From: Alphaproteobacteria bacterium
GTDB lineage: Bacteria; Pseudomonadota; Alphaproteobacteria; Reyranellales; Reyranellaceae
DNA: 64,000 bases
NCBI GenBank assembly: GCA_016869975.1
Contig: VGCZ01000021.1
Coordinates: forward strand, 29,150-93,149
Direction: 5' to 3'
Positions 1 through 8,910 of this stretch are shown piece after piece. Made by a program: the position numbers and the translations under genes. Below the pieces are notes generated by a model. The model was not told where the DNA came from. It saw only the letters and a program-made list of their open reading frames with translations, and made no database searches. Position 1 is the first letter of the stretch. Each line of letters begins with the position of its first letter.

Positions 1-11
1 GTGAGCGTCGT

Positions 12-39
12 CCCCTCTCCCCGCTTGCAGGGAGAGGGG
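12..39. repeat. Short palindromic element (CCTCTCCCC family)
   Basis: Inverted repeat with arms CCCCTCTCCC and GGGAGAGGGG around a short loop, just downstream of the minus-strand tctC gene. Related palindromes sit at 2600-2627, 11130-11268 and 27680-27709. It may act as a transcription terminator or be a dispersed miniature element; no U-tract is visible. Confidence 0.7.
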
Positions 40-48
40 GCCAGCGCG

Positions 49-1020
49 CTACCGCATCTTCAGCGCCCACTCGGTGTACTTGGTCGCCTGCTTGTGCAGG
101 TCGGCGTAGTACTTGGCGTAGTCGGCGCCGACCATCGGCTTGAGCGCCAGGCCGGCGGCGTCCATCTTCGACTTCATGTCGGCGCTGTTGATCGCCTTCA
201 GAAGCGCGGCCTCCAGCACCTTGACCACGTCGGCCGGCGTGCCCTTCGGCACCGCGACGCCGCGCGTCGAGCTGGAGATGATGGTCGGATAGCCGAGCTC
301 CTTGGTGGTCGGCACGTCGGGCAGGAAGGGCGAGCGCACGTCGTCGGTGACGGCGAGGCCACGCACCTCGCCCGACTGCACGCGCTTGACCACGCTGCCC
401 ACGTTGTCGAAGGCGACGTCGACATGGCCGCCCATGACGCCGGCGAGCTGCTGCACGCCGGAGTCGAAATGCACGATGCGGAACTCCACGCCCGCCGCCT
501 CGTGCGTCATCAGGATGGCAAGGTGGTCGTCGCTCAGGATGCCGGTGGTGCAGGCGCGCACCGTGTTGGGCGCCTTCTTCGCCGCGTCGACGAGGTCCTT
601 CATGGTCTTGAACGGGCTGTCGCCCTTGACCCAGATCAGGCCGGGGTCGAGCACCTGGTTGGCGACCGGGATGAAGCTGTCCATGGTGAAGACGGCCTTG
701 CGCTCGGGGTCGAGCACGATGGTGTTGACCGCCGGCAGGTTGATGAAGCCCATGGTGTAGCCGTCGGGCCGCGCACGGGCGATCTCGGTGAAGCCGAGCT
801 GGCCGCCGGCGCCGGCCTTGTTGACCACGGTGACGGTCTGGCCGAGCTCCTTTTCGGCCGCGGCGGCGAGCAGGCGCGCGCCCACGTCGGTGCTGCCGCC
901 GGCGGCGAAGGCGACGACGAGCTGCAGCCCGCGCGACGGGAACTTGCTCTGCGCGATCGCCGGGCTGGCGAGCGCGCTGGCAGCGGATGCGGCCAACAAT
1001 GTGCGACGACGGATGATCAT
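49..1020 (-). CDS. tctC: TTT transporter substrate-binding protein (TctC/Bug family)
   Basis: Periplasmic solute receptor (323 aa) of a tripartite tricarboxylate transporter, expected to capture a carboxylate and deliver it to TctAB. The N-terminus MIIRRRTLLAASAASALASP ending in AIAQ is a twin-arginine-like or Sec signal peptide. The family signature follows: VVAFAAGGSTDVGAR, then GAGGQLG, then RARPDGYTMG. Start chosen at 1020 because GGAGG lies six bases upstream; a start 15 bases earlier lacks a site. It is the last gene of a minus-strand operon tctB-tctA-tctC, 62 bases after tctA, with a palindrome in the gap. The substrate cannot be read from sequence; Bug proteins bind many organic acids. 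Confidence 0.92.
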   Translation of the reverse strand: MIIRRRTLLAASAASALASPAIAQSKFPSRGLQLVVAFAAGGSTDVGARLLAAAAEKELGQTVTVVNKAGAGGQLGFTEIARARPDGYTMGFINLPAVNTIVLDPERKAVFTMDSFIPVANQVLDPGLIWVKGDSPFKTMKDLVDAAKKAPNTVRACTTGILSDDHLAILMTHEAAGVEFRIVHFDSGVQQLAGVMGGHVDVAFDNVGSVVKRVQSGEVRGLAVTDDVRSPFLPDVPTTKELGYPTIISSSTRGVAVPKGTPADVVKVLEAALLKAINSADMKSKMDAAGLALKPMVGADYAKYYADLHKQATKYTEWALKMR

Positions 1021-1046
1021 GGCGGTTCCTCCCAACGTTTAAGAAT

Positions 1047-1074
1047 TACCTTCCCCCGCTGGCGGAGGAAGGTA
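1047..1074. repeat. Palindrome between tctA and tctC
   Basis: Arms TTACCTTCC and GGAAGGTAA enclose a GC-rich loop. The same arms occur at 21499-21525, defining a second small palindrome family. Placed inside an operon, it could form an mRNA hairpin that stabilises or separates segments of the tctBAC transcript; this is inference. Confidence 0.75.
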
Positions 1075-1082
1075 AGAGCTGG

Positions 1083-2582
1083 TCACTCGATATCCGACTC
1101 CCTGAGCTTGGCGAAGGTACGCGGGCGCAGCAACATCGTCGCCAGCACCAGCAGCGGGATCGCCAGCAAGGCCAGCGCCACCGGGCGCTCAAGGAAGATG
1201 GCGAAGCTGCCGCCGGAGATCTCCAGGGTCGTGCGCAGCGATTTCTCCATCATCGGCCCGAGGATCAGCGCCAGGATCGCCGGCGCCAGCGGGAAGTCGA
1301 GCTTGCGCAGGATGTAGCCGATGACGCCGAAGCCCAGCATGACCCAGACGTCGAACATGGTCTGCTTCAGGCTGTAAGAGCCGATAATGCAGAAAATCAG
1401 CACGCCGGCGCAGAGATAGCCGAAGGGGATCTTCAGCAGCCGGGCCCACAGCCCGACCAGCGGCAGGTTGAGGATCAGCAGCAGCACGTTGCCGACGAAG
1501 AAGCTGGCGATCACCGTCCACACCAGGTCGGGTCGCTCCTTGAACAGGAAGGGCCCGGGCTGCAGGCCGTGGATGATGAAGGCGCCCATCAGCACGGCGA
1601 TGGTCGGCGAGCTCGGGATGCCGAGCGACAGCAGCGGCACCATGGCGCCGTTGGCGTAGGAATTGTTGGCCGTCTCGGCCGCCGCCACGCCCTCGACCGC
1701 GCCCTTGCCGAAGCGCTCGGGGTTCTTCGACAGGCGCTTCTCCATCACATAGGCCATGAAGGTCGGCACGATCGAGCCGACGCCCGGGATCAGGCCGAGC
1801 ACGAAGCCGATGCCCGTGCCGCGCGCGATCGCGCCCGACGAGCGGCGCCATTCGTCCTTGGTGAGGTTCCACTTCTGCAGGTCGGCCTCGATCATGCGCG
1901 TCTGGCGCTTCTCGGCGGCGATCAAGAGCTCGGCGACGCCGAACAGGCCCATGACGATCGGCACGAAGCCGACGCCGTCGATCAGCTCGTCGACGCCGTA
2001 GGTGAAGCGCGGCGCGCCGCGCACCGGATCGAGCCCGACCATGGCGATCAGCAGGCCGACGATGGTCATCAGCAGCGCCGCCCACATGTTGTTGCCGGCC
2101 AGCCCGACCACCAGGCAGAGCCCGGCCACCATCAGGGCGAAGAACTCGGCCGGGCCGAACTTCAGCGCCAGGGTGGCGAGCGGGGCCGCGACCAGCACCA
2201 GCAGCACGGTGGCGACGATGCCGCCGACGAACGAGCCGATCGCGGCGATCGCCAGCGCCGAGCCGGCGCGGCCCTGCTTGGCCATCTGGTAACCGTCGAT
2301 GCAGGTCACCACCGATGCCGCCTCGCCCGGCACGTTGATCAACACCGAGGTGATGGTGCCGCCATACATCGCGCCGTAGTAGATCGCCGCCAGCATGATG
2401 ATGGCGCCGGTCGGATCGAGGTTGAAGGTGATCGGAATCAGGATCGCCGTGCCCGCCGCCGGCCCAAGCCCCGGCAGCACGCCGATCAAGGTGCCCAGGA
2501 TACAGCCGGCGGTGGCGTAGAGCAGATAGTTGATGCTGAGCGCGGCGGCGAAGCCGGACATCAGATGGCCGAGCGCGTCCAT
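1083..2582 (-). CDS. tctA: TTT transporter large permease subunit TctA
   Basis: Large membrane subunit (499 aa, about 10-12 predicted helices) of the tripartite tricarboxylate transporter. Hallmark family segments are visible near the N-terminus: GVLPGLGPAAGTAILIP and, around residues 72-96, YGGTITSVLINVPGEAASV. A second copy of the internal repeat contains GLIPGVGSIVPTFMAY. Length matches the family. It lies between tctB (75 bases upstream) and tctC (62 bases downstream) on the minus strand, giving a complete B-A-C transporter operon. Transport is secondary, driven by an ion gradient, according to family knowledge. Confidence 0.95.
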   Translation of the reverse strand: MDALGHLMSGFAAALSINYLLYATAGCILGTLIGVLPGLGPAAGTAILIPITFNLDPTGAIIMLAAIYYGAMYGGTITSVLINVPGEAASVVTCIDGYQMAKQGRAGSALAIAAIGSFVGGIVATVLLVLVAAPLATLALKFGPAEFFALMVAGLCLVVGLAGNNMWAALLMTIVGLLIAMVGLDPVRGAPRFTYGVDELIDGVGFVPIVMGLFGVAELLIAAEKRQTRMIEADLQKWNLTKDEWRRSSGAIARGTGIGFVLGLIPGVGSIVPTFMAYVMEKRLSKNPERFGKGAVEGVAAAETANNSYANGAMVPLLSLGIPSSPTIAVLMGAFIIHGLQPGPFLFKERPDLVWTVIASFFVGNVLLLILNLPLVGLWARLLKIPFGYLCAGVLIFCIIGSYSLKQTMFDVWVMLGFGVIGYILRKLDFPLAPAILALILGPMMEKSLRTTLEISGGSFAIFLERPVALALLAIPLLVLATMLLRPRTFAKLRESDIE

Positions 2583-2599
2583 GGGTCAGCTCGCCTTCC

Positions 2600-2627
2600 T
2601 CCCTCTCCCCGCAAGCGGAGAGAGGGA
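2600..2627. repeat. Palindrome between tctB and tctA
   Basis: Arms TCCCTCTC and GAGAGGGA around CCCGCAAGCGGA, in the gap between tctB and tctA. Member of the CCTCTCCCC palindrome family seen at several gaps of this window. Confidence 0.75.
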
Positions 2628-2657
2628 TGTCAGATGCGATCGACAGCAACCCACGCC

Positions 2658-3140
2658 CTAAATCCCGAACCGGCCGACGGGCAGCAGCACGTCGAGCCAG
2701 GTGGTGAAGAGATAGAACACGCCGAAACTGCCCAGCGCCGCGAAGAGCGCGATCAGCCACCAGCGGCGTTCGCCCAGCGCGATGGCGAGCGCGGCGTTGA
2801 ACACCAGCATGGTGATTCGGAAGCCCAGCACCTCCATCGCCGCGGCGGCGGCGGCGAGCGCCACCACGATGGCGAACCAGCGCGCCGCGCCCGGGCCATG
2901 CGGCAGGATGCGTTCCGTGTCCTCGCCGTCGCCGGCCTCGACCGGCGCGGCGGCGGGCTGCGCCACGGTGACGACCAGCAGGCCGATCGCCAGCGCCACG
3001 CCGATCAGCGCCATCCAGAACGGGAAGAAGCCCGGCCCCGGCCCGAGGCGGTCGGTCAGCGGCAGCAGCCAGGACTGCCAGGCCGCGACCAGGCAGAACA
3101 GCAGCATCAAGCCTGTCGCGACAAGCCGGCCCTGGCGCAT
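2658..3140 (-). CDS. tctB: TTT transporter small permease subunit TctB
   Basis: Small membrane subunit (160 aa) with four predicted helices; the first is in GRLVATGLMLLFCLVAAWQ near the N-terminus, and the last pair contains WWLIALFAALGSFGVFYLF. The C-terminus LDVLLPVGRFGI fits the family. The start at 3140 is preferred over a longer open frame because GGGAGG lies about eight bases upstream and the membrane domain begins immediately. First gene of the tctBAC operon and divergent from the FAD oxidoreductase at 3286, so the operon promoter should lie in 3141-3285. Confidence 0.88.
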   Translation of the reverse strand: MRQGRLVATGLMLLFCLVAAWQSWLLPLTDRLGPGPGFFPFWMALIGVALAIGLLVVTVAQPAAAPVEAGDGEDTERILPHGPGAARWFAIVVALAAAAAAMEVLGFRITMLVFNAALAIALGERRWWLIALFAALGSFGVFYLFTTWLDVLLPVGRFGI

Positions 3141-3227
3141 CCCGCGCGCCCTCCCTGATGTCTTTTCGTTGTCGTTGGCGGCAGCATAGCGGCAAAAGGC
3201 GCGGGCGCAACGCGCTGCAACGCGCCG

Positions 3228-3254
3228 GTCATTCTGAGCGCAGCGAGGAATGAC
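3228..3254. repeat. Palindromic element (GAGCGCAGCGAG family)
   Basis: Arms GTCATTC and GAATGAC flank TGAGCGCAGCGAG. This core recurs at 7862-7892 and in both arms of the large inverted repeat at 23206-23280. It lies in the divergent promoter gap between tctB and the FAD oxidoreductase. Confidence 0.7.
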
Positions 3255-3285
3255 AGCTGGTATGGCTATCGCCCGGGAAGGTGTC

Positions 3286-4656
3286 ATGAAGACTCAGACG
3301 GCCGATGTTGCGGTCATCGGGGCGGGAATCGTCGGGATCGCCTGCGCGTGCTACCTCGCGCGGTCCGCACGCGCGCCTCGGGTCGTCATGATCGACCCTC
3401 TGGCGCCGATGAGCCTCACATCGGCCGCCTCGGGCGAGAACTATCGCAACTGGTGGCCGCATCCCGTCATGACGGCGTTCACCGACTACAGCACCGACCT
3501 GATGGAGCGCATCGCCCGGGACAGCGACAACCAGATTCACATGACCCGGCGCGGCTACGCGCTCGCGACACGGCAAGTCGATCCCGACGGTCTTCTTCGC
3601 CAGCTCCGTGACGGCTATGGCGCCGACGGCGCCAGCAGGATTCGGATGCACGGCAAGGGGACGAGCGCGCAGTATCGGCCCGCGCTGTCGGCCGATTGGC
3701 GGACCGCGCCCGATGGCGTCGACGTCATCCAGGATCGCGCCACGATCGACGCCCACTTCCCCACCTTCGCCCGGGACATCGCCACCATCCTGCACATCCG
3801 CCGCGCCGGCGACATCAGCGGCCAGCAGATGGGCAGCCTCATGCTGCGCGATCTGCGTGAACGCGGCGGGCGCGTCGTGCCGGGGCGCGTCGTCGAGGTG
3901 GCCTGTGACAAGCGCTTCGCCCTGACGGTCCGCGGCCAGGACGAGGTCGTTTCCGTCACGGCGGACATCCTGGTGAACGCGGCGGGCCCCTATATCGGGC
4001 AGGTCGCCGGCCTTCTCGGCGAGAGCCTGCCGGTGTCGACCGTCTTCCAGCAGAAGATCGCGTTCGAGGACGTCAGGGCCGTCATCGACCGGCGCATGCC
4101 GTTCTCGATCGATCTCGACGCGCAGACCATCGACTGGACCGACCAGGAGCGCGCGCTGCTCGCCGACGATCCCGACACGACGTGGCTCACCCGGCCGATG
4201 CCCGGCGGGATTCACTGCCGGCCCGAAGGCGGCGAGCAGGGCAGATGGATCAAGCTCGGCTGGGCCTTCAACACGACGCCATCGGAGCCGAGCGAAGACT
4301 TGCCGTACCTTCGGACCTTCCCCGAGATCGTCCTGCGCGGCGCCAGCCGGCTCAATCCCGGTCTCAAGGCCTATTACGACCGCCTGCCGTCGCGACTGTC
4401 GCACTACGGCGGCTACTACACGATGACCCGGGAGAACTGGCCGCTGATCGGACCGATGAAGACGCCCGGCGCCTTCGTCGCCGGCGCGCTGTCGGGTTTC
4501 GGCACCATGGCCGCGTGCGCGACGGGCGCGCTGATCGCGACGTGGGTCGGTGGCGAGACACCGCCAGACTTCGCCCTCGCCTTGAGCCGCGCGCGCTACA
4601 CGGACGAAGCGCTGATGACGGCGCTGCTCGAAAGCGGGAACACGGGGGTTCTGTGA
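3286..4656 (+). CDS. FAD-dependent oxidoreductase, DAO family
   Basis: Glycine/D-amino-acid-oxidase-type flavoprotein (456 aa). The N-terminal Rossmann motif VIGAGIVGIACACYLARS binds FAD. The C-terminal block GGYYTMTRENWPLIGP, followed by GAFVAGALSGFGTMAA, is the typical DAO FAD/substrate closure. The start at 3286 places MKTQTADVAVIGAG directly before the dinucleotide fold; upstream in-frame starts at 3250 and 3262 would add a short non-conserved extension. Substrate unknown: amino-acid or sarcosine-like amines are the usual choices. It is divergent from the tctBAC operon, so a shared promoter region and a link to the imported substrate are possible but unproven. Confidence 0.85.
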   Translation: MKTQTADVAVIGAGIVGIACACYLARSARAPRVVMIDPLAPMSLTSAASGENYRNWWPHPVMTAFTDYSTDLMERIARDSDNQIHMTRRGYALATRQVDPDGLLRQLRDGYGADGASRIRMHGKGTSAQYRPALSADWRTAPDGVDVIQDRATIDAHFPTFARDIATILHIRRAGDISGQQMGSLMLRDLRERGGRVVPGRVVEVACDKRFALTVRGQDEVVSVTADILVNAAGPYIGQVAGLLGESLPVSTVFQQKIAFEDVRAVIDRRMPFSIDLDAQTIDWTDQERALLADDPDTTWLTRPMPGGIHCRPEGGEQGRWIKLGWAFNTTPSEPSEDLPYLRTFPEIVLRGASRLNPGLKAYYDRLPSRLSHYGGYYTMTRENWPLIGPMKTPGAFVAGALSGFGTMAACATGALIATWVGGETPPDFALALSRARYTDEALMTALLESGNTGVL

Positions 4657-4838
4657 TAGGAGCGCCTCACCAACGTCGCGGGCGACGGCCCGCGGGCCGA
4701 GCGCAGGACGCGCCGCTATCTCGTTCGCCTTTGCCACGACGTCGCCGAGCCGCTCCGGCGGCGGATCCCGTACGAGGCGCCGTGACGGTGCGCCGGTCGC
4801 GGCTGACGGCGCGGCAGGTTTGCGACTAAGGTTCTTCC

Positions 4839-5696
4839 ATGAAACGTCCCGCTCTGTCGCGCCTGGCGTGGCTCATCGCCGCCGTGGCATCGCTTGCCGC
4901 CTTATGTTGCGCCGCCGTGCGATCGACTCCCGTCGGCGCCAGCCCTCTCGATGTGCGGCTGCTGCGCGAGCCTGACGACCGGGCGGCGCCGCGCGGCGCG
5001 GAGATCCGCGACGGGCGGGCATCGGGCTACGTTCATCTGTCGCGCTCGCCCGCCGCCTTCATCGGCAGCGCCTTCGTCGCCTACTCCCCGGCGAGCCTGC
5101 TTTCCGCCGCGCATGTGTTCTCCGACGGGACGGAGTGGCGGCGGGAGCTGAGGGGCGCCGCCGGTGGCGGACCGGACTTCTCCAAGCTGCGCGTGTTCCT
5201 GGACAGCTGCGGCCGCTCCTACGACATCAAGGCGGTGCACCTCTATCGCCAGGGGCCGATCCGGTGGGAGAGCGACGTTGCTCTCGTGATCCTTGGCGAA
5301 TCCGTCTGCGCCGAGGCGCAAGGCGCGGCGGTGAGGACGCTGGCGCCGGCGGATATCGACAGGCTGATCGCGCAGGGCGACGGGTCGATCAGCCTGCATG
5401 CCTACCAGCGCCTCACGCCAACGGCGGCGCGCTTCGACAAGCTTGTCAGCTACGGCAGGGCGCTGCGACGCCTTCCCGAGGCCGGCGGCAACAACCTGCT
5501 GGCCGTGTCGACCAGCACGTTGCGCGGCGCGTCGGGCGGCATGCTGGTCAGCTACGAGACCGGCAGGGCTGCCGCGTTCGGCATGATGGTGGCGGAGCCA
5601 GAGGACATCGCCATGCCGTTCAACATCGCGATCGCCCTCGACCATCCACTGGAGTCCTGGGCGCGGCGGATCCTGGCGCAGGACTCGGCGCGGTGA
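4839..5696 (+). CDS. Secreted trypsin-like serine protease homologue
   Basis: 285 aa with an N-terminal hydrophobic segment (residues 9-26) that looks like a signal peptide or anchor. A chymotrypsin-fold triad can be assigned: His92 in LLSAAHVF, Asp146 in WESDVALVIL and Ser232 in TLRGASGGML, in the correct order and with plausible spacing. The oxyanion motif GASGG differs slightly from the usual GDSGG. Probably exported and acting in the periplasm or outside the cell. It stands alone between the FAD oxidoreductase and a cupin gene; the 180 bases upstream hold no recognisable gene. Substrate unknown. Confidence 0.7.
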   Translation: MKRPALSRLAWLIAAVASLAALCCAAVRSTPVGASPLDVRLLREPDDRAAPRGAEIRDGRASGYVHLSRSPAAFIGSAFVAYSPASLLSAAHVFSDGTEWRRELRGAAGGGPDFSKLRVFLDSCGRSYDIKAVHLYRQGPIRWESDVALVILGESVCAEAQGAAVRTLAPADIDRLIAQGDGSISLHAYQRLTPTAARFDKLVSYGRALRRLPEAGGNNLLAVSTSTLRGASGGMLVSYETGRAAAFGMMVAEPEDIAMPFNIAIALDHPLESWARRILAQDSAR

Positions 5697-5726
5697 GCAT
5701 CGGCGCGTGCCATGGTGCCTCCCGGG

Positions 5727-5764
5727 TGTCAGGCTTGCGTTATTGCGCTGTTGCGAGCTGGCCG
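5727..5764. repeat. Dispersed direct repeat, copy 1
   Basis: A 38-base stretch beginning TGTCAGGCTTGCGTTATTGC matches 6726-6763 at about 32 of 38 positions in the same orientation. The copies flank the cupin gene and the small membrane-protein gene. No transposase is present. Confidence 0.7.
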
Positions 5765-5932
5765 GAACCCATGGCGCGCGCGCCAGACGACGTGCCGGAC
5801 ATCGCGACACCGCGGGCCTGACACCGATTCGCGTGGCCCCGAAGCCCGGGGAAGGCTCCGCCGAGCGCGACGCGGTTGCCAGCGGCGCGGCGGCGCGCGT
5901 AGGCTCGCGCGAACGATCGATGGAGGAACGCG

Positions 5933-6388
5933 ATGGCGCTGCCGCAGGATATCGCCCCGGTGAACGATCAGCTGGCCGACTCGGTCACGCGCGGCGCGAG
6001 CACGCCGTGGATCGAGACCAAGCCGGGCATGGCCTGGACCAAGGTGCTGTGGGTCGGCCAGGAATCGGGCCGCTGGGCCGTGCTGCTGAAATGGAAGAAG
6101 GGCTACGTGGCGCCGCCGCACAAGCATCTGAGCGCCGCCTTTGCCTATATCCTCAAGGGCCGGCTCAAGGTGCGCCACACGACCTATGAGGCGGGCGACT
6201 TCCTGCACGAGACCAACGGCATGGTGCACGGCGCGACCGAGGCGCTGGAGGACACCGAGTATCTCTTCTTCTGCGACGGGCCGGTGCTGTTCTTCGACGA
6301 CGACAAGTTCACCGGCTATCGCGGCTGGGAGGAGGTGTTGCGGATGCAACGCCAGGCGATGGCGCGGGCGAAGCAGGCCGCCGAGTAG
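5933..6388 (+). CDS. Cupin-fold protein, dihydroxyacetophenone-dioxygenase-like
   Basis: 151-aa single-domain cupin. Metal-ligand motif 1 is PPHKHLSAAFAYILKGR (His63, His65), and motif 2 is YEAGDFLHETNGMVHG (His99). The overall pattern resembles the 2,4'-dihydroxyacetophenone dioxygenase/acetylacetone dioxygenase group of cupins, but exact substrate assignment is not possible. A GGAGG site lies a few bases upstream of the ATG. It sits between two copies of a 38-base direct repeat and runs convergently towards a small membrane-protein gene. Confidence 0.75.
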   Translation: MALPQDIAPVNDQLADSVTRGASTPWIETKPGMAWTKVLWVGQESGRWAVLLKWKKGYVAPPHKHLSAAFAYILKGRLKVRHTTYEAGDFLHETNGMVHGATEALEDTEYLFFCDGPVLFFDDDKFTGYRGWEEVLRMQRQAMARAKQAAE

Positions 6389-6400
6389 CCGGAGTCCGGG

Positions 6401-6703
6401 TCAACGCCGCCGCATCCAGCGCGGCAGGTCAAGCGGCCACTTGCGGTGCGACAGGAGGCTGGCGCCGACGATCACGGCGCACGCCACGAAGGCCCATTGC
6501 AGGTAAGCGATCTCGGCCCGCTCCCGCTCGGTTATGTAGTGCACAGTCTTCTTGGGCGTGTAGGCGACCGTCCGGTTCAGTGCCGGATCCGGCGTCCGCG
6601 GGTAGGACGCATACTTGCTGCTGAGCGAATCCTGCCACAGGGTCGTCACCACCAATCCCGCCGCGGCGGTCGCCAGGATGGCCAGTCTGAGCTTGCGAAG
6701 CAT
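6401..6703 (-). CDS. Small two-helix membrane protein
   Basis: 100 aa with a hydrophobic N-terminal segment LAILATAAAGLVVTTLW and a second near residues 67-84, WAFVACAVIVGASLLS, followed by a very basic C-terminus. No family is recognised. It is convergent with the cupin gene, 12 bases from its stop. A real gene is suggested by the hydrophobicity pattern and the clean N-terminal topology, but support is modest. Confidence 0.5.
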   Translation of the reverse strand: MLRKLRLAILATAAAGLVVTTLWQDSLSSKYASYPRTPDPALNRTVAYTPKKTVHYITERERAEIAYLQWAFVACAVIVGASLLSHRKWPLDLPRWMRRR

Positions 6704-6725
6704 AGGCGTCTCGGTGAGTTGACGA

Positions 6726-6763
6726 TGTCAGGCTTGCGTTGTTGCGCTCTTGCCAAGCGGCCG
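6726..6763. repeat. Dispersed direct repeat, copy 2
   Basis: Second copy of the repeat at 5727-5764, beginning TGTCAGGCTTGCGTTGTTGC. It lies just upstream of the small membrane-protein gene (minus strand). The rest of 6704-6926 shows no gene. Confidence 0.7.
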
Positions 6764-6926
6764 ACATTGCGCATGGCGGACAACAAATCAAAGGAAACGC
6801 AATACCGCAATCAAGACATCGCTCTCGCACTATCTACACGACATTTTCCATCACCAGTAGGCGGCCAGCGCCACGCGCTCGGTCTTGGCATAGGCCGAGG
6901 TGCGAAGCTTTCGCGGCGACGCCGAC

Positions 6927-7658
6927 TCATTCCTTCTTCTGCGTGTAGGCGCCGCCCGAGTTGGCGGCGCGCACTTCGGCCGCCGTCCGGGCCTTGCGGA
7001 TGACGACGAGGCGGCGCGCTTCGTCGTCGAGCATCGCGCGGGCGTTCTTCACGACCGCCGGCGCGTGGTGCGGCGGGAATTTCACCGCGCCATTCTCGTC
7101 CATATGCACGAGATCGCCCGGCGCCACATCCATGCCGCCGACGGAGACCGGCACGTTGACCGACTGCACCGCCATCTCGCCATGGCCCGCGGTGACGCCG
7201 CCCAGCAGGAGCTGGAAGTTCAGCCGGCGGATGGCGTCGACGTCGCGCGACGGGCCGTTCGACAGCATGCCGACGCAGCCCACCGCCATCATCGAGCTCA
7301 CCATCATCTCGCCGGCCAGGCCGGCCTTGTTCATCAGCTCCGGCGGCCATTTCTGCTGGATCACCAGGATCGTCGGCTTCTTCATGGCGTCGAGCGCGTC
7401 GATCACGTCCATGAACGAAAGCCGACCGCTGAAGTTCGGATCGGGCAGCCCGTAGACGCAGGTCACGGCGTAGCCGACGATCGCGCCCATCTCGGGATAA
7501 ATGCAGCGGATCGACGTATCGGTGTACCAGTTCTCGGTCCAGGGGTTGTACAAACCCAGGCACAGCGGGTTCTTGGGATAGGTCGCCACAACGTTGGTGA
7601 TGGTGGGCGTGTCGATCTTGCGCAGCTCGGCAAAGATGTCGTCTGTCAGTTCGGTCAT
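6927..7658 (-). CDS. RraA-family protein (HMG aldolase-like)
   Basis: 243 aa of the RraA/dimethylmenaquinone-methyltransferase-like fold. Typical elements are TPTITNV near the N-terminus, GMLSNGPSRDVDAIR (the conserved Arg-Asp pair), and the C-terminal block GGMDVAPGDLVHMDENGAV that matches the PGDxVxxDxxGV signature. Members include 4-hydroxy-4-methyl-2-oxoglutarate/4-carboxy-4-hydroxy-2-oxoadipate aldolases of aromatic catabolism. The start at 7658 (MTELTDD) is preferred over an upstream in-frame ATG because conserved sequence begins there. Next to a LysR regulator and a TctC receptor, so an organic-acid or aromatic catabolic role is plausible. Confidence 0.8.
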   Translation of the reverse strand: MTELTDDIFAELRKIDTPTITNVVATYPKNPLCLGLYNPWTENWYTDTSIRCIYPEMGAIVGYAVTCVYGLPDPNFSGRLSFMDVIDALDAMKKPTILVIQQKWPPELMNKAGLAGEMMVSSMMAVGCVGMLSNGPSRDVDAIRRLNFQLLLGGVTAGHGEMAVQSVNVPVSVGGMDVAPGDLVHMDENGAVKFPPHHAPAVVKNARAMLDDEARRLVVIRKARTAAEVRAANSGGAYTQKKE

Positions 7659-7861
7659 GGAAGCCCGTCTCCCGTCGTTTTCCCGGCGAACGCTGAGCCG
7701 GTATGGCACCAGGCGAAGGTGCCGCAGTTCGCACGCGCGAGCAAACCCTGATGGGACGGGTAACGGTTTGGTCGGACAGGACCGGGCAATCGTGCTCGGG
7801 ACTCCGTAGCCCCGCGAGAGCGGTCATCATCGAAGCAATGCGAGGTTCGCAGGCCGCGGTG

Positions 7862-7892
7862 ACCTGTCATCCCGAGCGCAGCGAGGGATCCA
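7862..7892. repeat. Half copy of the GAGCGCAGCGAG element
   Basis: Sequence beginning ACCTGTCATCCCGAGCGCAG matches one arm of the inverted repeat at 23206-23280. Only one arm is present. The surrounding gap, 7659-7950, shows no gene or promoter I can defend. Confidence 0.75.
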
Positions 7893-7950
7893 GTCGTTTT
7901 CGCCGAGTCCCCCCCCCTTGCGGCGCCCGCGCATGTCGCAAGCTTGCCGT

Positions 7951-8910
7951 TCAGGCGCCCGGGTCGACAGGGCGGGGCATCACTGGCGCGTGCCTGATGA
8001 ACTTCTGCCCCGGCGCATGACGGGCGACATACGCCAGCAGCTCGTCGACAAATCGTTGAGCGTAGAGCGGTAGGTAGCGTTGCGGATTCCACGCGATCAT
8101 CGACCAGCGCCCGAGTGGCGTTCCTCGCTGGACCAAGGGCAGAACCAGTACTTTGTCACTCGAAACGCTGACGGTCGACGGAACGATCGCGACACCGTAT
8201 CCGGCGACCGCGAGTTCGACGAGCGTCTGTGGCGCGGCGCTCTCCAACCGGACTTGCGGTCGGACGTGTGAAATGGCGCACGCGGCATCGAACCATTCGC
8301 GCGAGCCGAATTCGCGGCGCAGGAGCAGGACCGGCTTGCTCGCCAGCGAAGCGACCTCAAGGGCCTGCCGCCGCGATTTCGAACTATCCCGCTCGCTCCG
8401 CAGCACGGCGAACGCATAAACTGGATACAGCAACCGTCCGTGAAGGCGTTCGTCGCCTGTCGGCGTGATGGCGAGGTGGATCTCGCCGCGATGCAGCCTG
8501 GTCGATTGCTGTGTCGCACCGCCTTCGAGCAACTGAACCTCGACGTTGTGATAGCGCCGCCGGTACCGGGGCAAGAACGGCGCCAGCACGCCGGCAATGA
8601 CGTGTGGTGTCGCACCGATCCTCAAGGTGCCGATCTGCCCACCTTTGAGGGAAAGCGCCTGGTCCAGTAGTGCCGTCGCGTCGTCGAGCAGCCGCCGGCT
8701 CTGATTCAGCAGATCCTCCCCATCCGAGGTCAATTGCAATCGTCGGCCGACGCGCTCGAAGAGCGCCAGGCCGAGTTCCGCCTCGAGCGCGTGGATCTGT
8801 CGCGACGCGGCTGGTTGGCTGAGATGCAGCCGCGCGCAGGCCCGGCCCAACCCGCCCATCTCGACGGTCGTCACGAAGGTCCGCAAGGCGCGCAGGTTCA
8901 TTGGGCTCAT
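7951..8910 (-). CDS. LysR-family transcriptional regulator
   Basis: 319 aa. The N-terminal winged helix-turn-helix is clear: MNLRALRTFVTTVEMGGLGRACARLHLSQPAASRQIHALE (quoted in part: LHLSQPAASRQIHALE is the recognition helix). The C-terminal substrate-binding domain begins around residue 90 with GTLRIGATPHVIAG. The gene is divergent from the TctC-type binding protein at 9005, a common arrangement in which the LysR protein controls the transporter gene in response to its ligand. Either of two nearby ATGs (8910 or 8901) could be used. Ligand unknown. Confidence 0.88.
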   Translation of the reverse strand: MSPMNLRALRTFVTTVEMGGLGRACARLHLSQPAASRQIHALEAELGLALFERVGRRLQLTSDGEDLLNQSRRLLDDATALLDQALSLKGGQIGTLRIGATPHVIAGVLAPFLPRYRRRYHNVEVQLLEGGATQQSTRLHRGEIHLAITPTGDERLHGRLLYPVYAFAVLRSERDSSKSRRQALEVASLASKPVLLLRREFGSREWFDAACAISHVRPQVRLESAAPQTLVELAVAGYGVAIVPSTVSVSSDKVLVLPLVQRGTPLGRWSMIAWNPQRYLPLYAQRFVDELLAYVARHAPGQKFIRHAPVMPRPVDPGA

